Part shown: in pieces, positions 7,336-7,439 of the stretch | Layout: every line of letters begins with the position of its first letter | Numbering within the stretch: the first letter of the stretch is position 1 | From: Candidatus Sumerlaeota bacterium | Lineage (GTDB): Bacteria > UBP6 > UBA1177 | Assembly (NCBI GenBank): GCA_007136595.1 | Contig: SLGQ01000033.1 | Location: 1-7,439, forward strand | Reading direction: 5' to 3' | Length of the DNA: 7,439 nt | Program-made: the position numbers and the translations under genes | The notes under the pieces: model-generated | What the model saw: the letters and a program-made list of their open reading frames with translations, nothing else | Told to the model about the DNA's origin: nothing | Databases searched by the model: none

Positions 7336-7439
7336 ATGTTCAAAAGATGGATAGAAATCAGTAAAGAAAAAAGTGCTTTGATAATCGGTCCCAGGAGAAG
7401 TGGTAAAACTACTTTTTTAAAACATAATTTTCCTGACTA
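7336..7439 (+). CDS. P-loop ATPase, possibly AAA_14/DUF4143 type, 3' truncated
   Basis: Only 34 complete codons are visible before the right edge. The start is MFKRWIEI, then SALIIGPRRSGKTTFLK, whose GPRRSGKT (residues 18-25) is a Walker A motif (GX4GKT) with Lys24 contacting phosphate. An N-terminal (I/F)KR helix, then a hydrophobic strand, then a G-P-R-x-x-G-K-(S/T) loop resembles the AAA_14/DUF4143 group of predicted ATPases, often found as isolated accessory genes. With so little sequence, other P-loop families remain possible. It has its own promoter and Shine-Dalgarno site, so a link to the lipid genes is not implied. Confidence 0.7.
   Translation, partial: MFKRWIEISKEKSALIIGPRRSGKTTFLKHNFPD

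Overview
The window (about 36-40% G+C by eye, all genes on the + strand) looks like an accessory lipid or polyketide locus from a bacterium, probably Gram-negative and anaerobic. The Gram-negative hint is an LpxL/HtrB-like acyltransferase. The anaerobic hint is a radical SAM/SPASM enzyme. Neither fixes the taxon, and I do not claim a genus. Ribosome binding sites are G-rich (GGGGAG twice, AGGAGG once), and one gene starts with TTG.

Positions 1-6058 form a tight three-gene operon. (1) The left-truncated C-terminal part of a large type I iterative polyketide synthase of the PUFA-synthase/heterocyst-glycolipid kind has the domain order ACP(tail)-ACP-KR-DH. Its KS and AT domains must lie upstream of the window. 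(2) Overlapping it by one base (TAATG) is a 791-residue fusion: an FAD-dependent oxidoreductase of the phytoene desaturase/carotenoid isomerase/retinol saturase superfamily, followed by two hot-dog (4HBT, YbgC-like) domains. (3) After a 19-base gap, a TTG-started gene encodes an LpxL-like acyltransferase in which the usual HX4(E/D) acid is a tyrosine.

Read together (inference), the PKS would build an acyl chain by iterative condensation, ketoreduction and dehydration on tandem ACPs. The flavoenzyme would desaturate, saturate or isomerise the resulting double bonds. The fused hot-dog domains would release or hand over the chain, and the acyltransferase would attach it to a lipid or other acceptor. 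This is a candidate secondary-lipid pathway whose product cannot be read from the sequence.

Positions 6059-6167 are a 109-base gap with no convincing promoter or terminator. It is followed by a radical SAM/SPASM protein (6168-7256) with its own GGGGAG site. The gap after it (7257-7335) holds a good sigma70-type promoter with an extended -10 and an imperfect 13-bp inverted repeat centred on the -35 box. These precede a P-loop ATPase gene that runs off the right edge and is probably a separate transcription unit.
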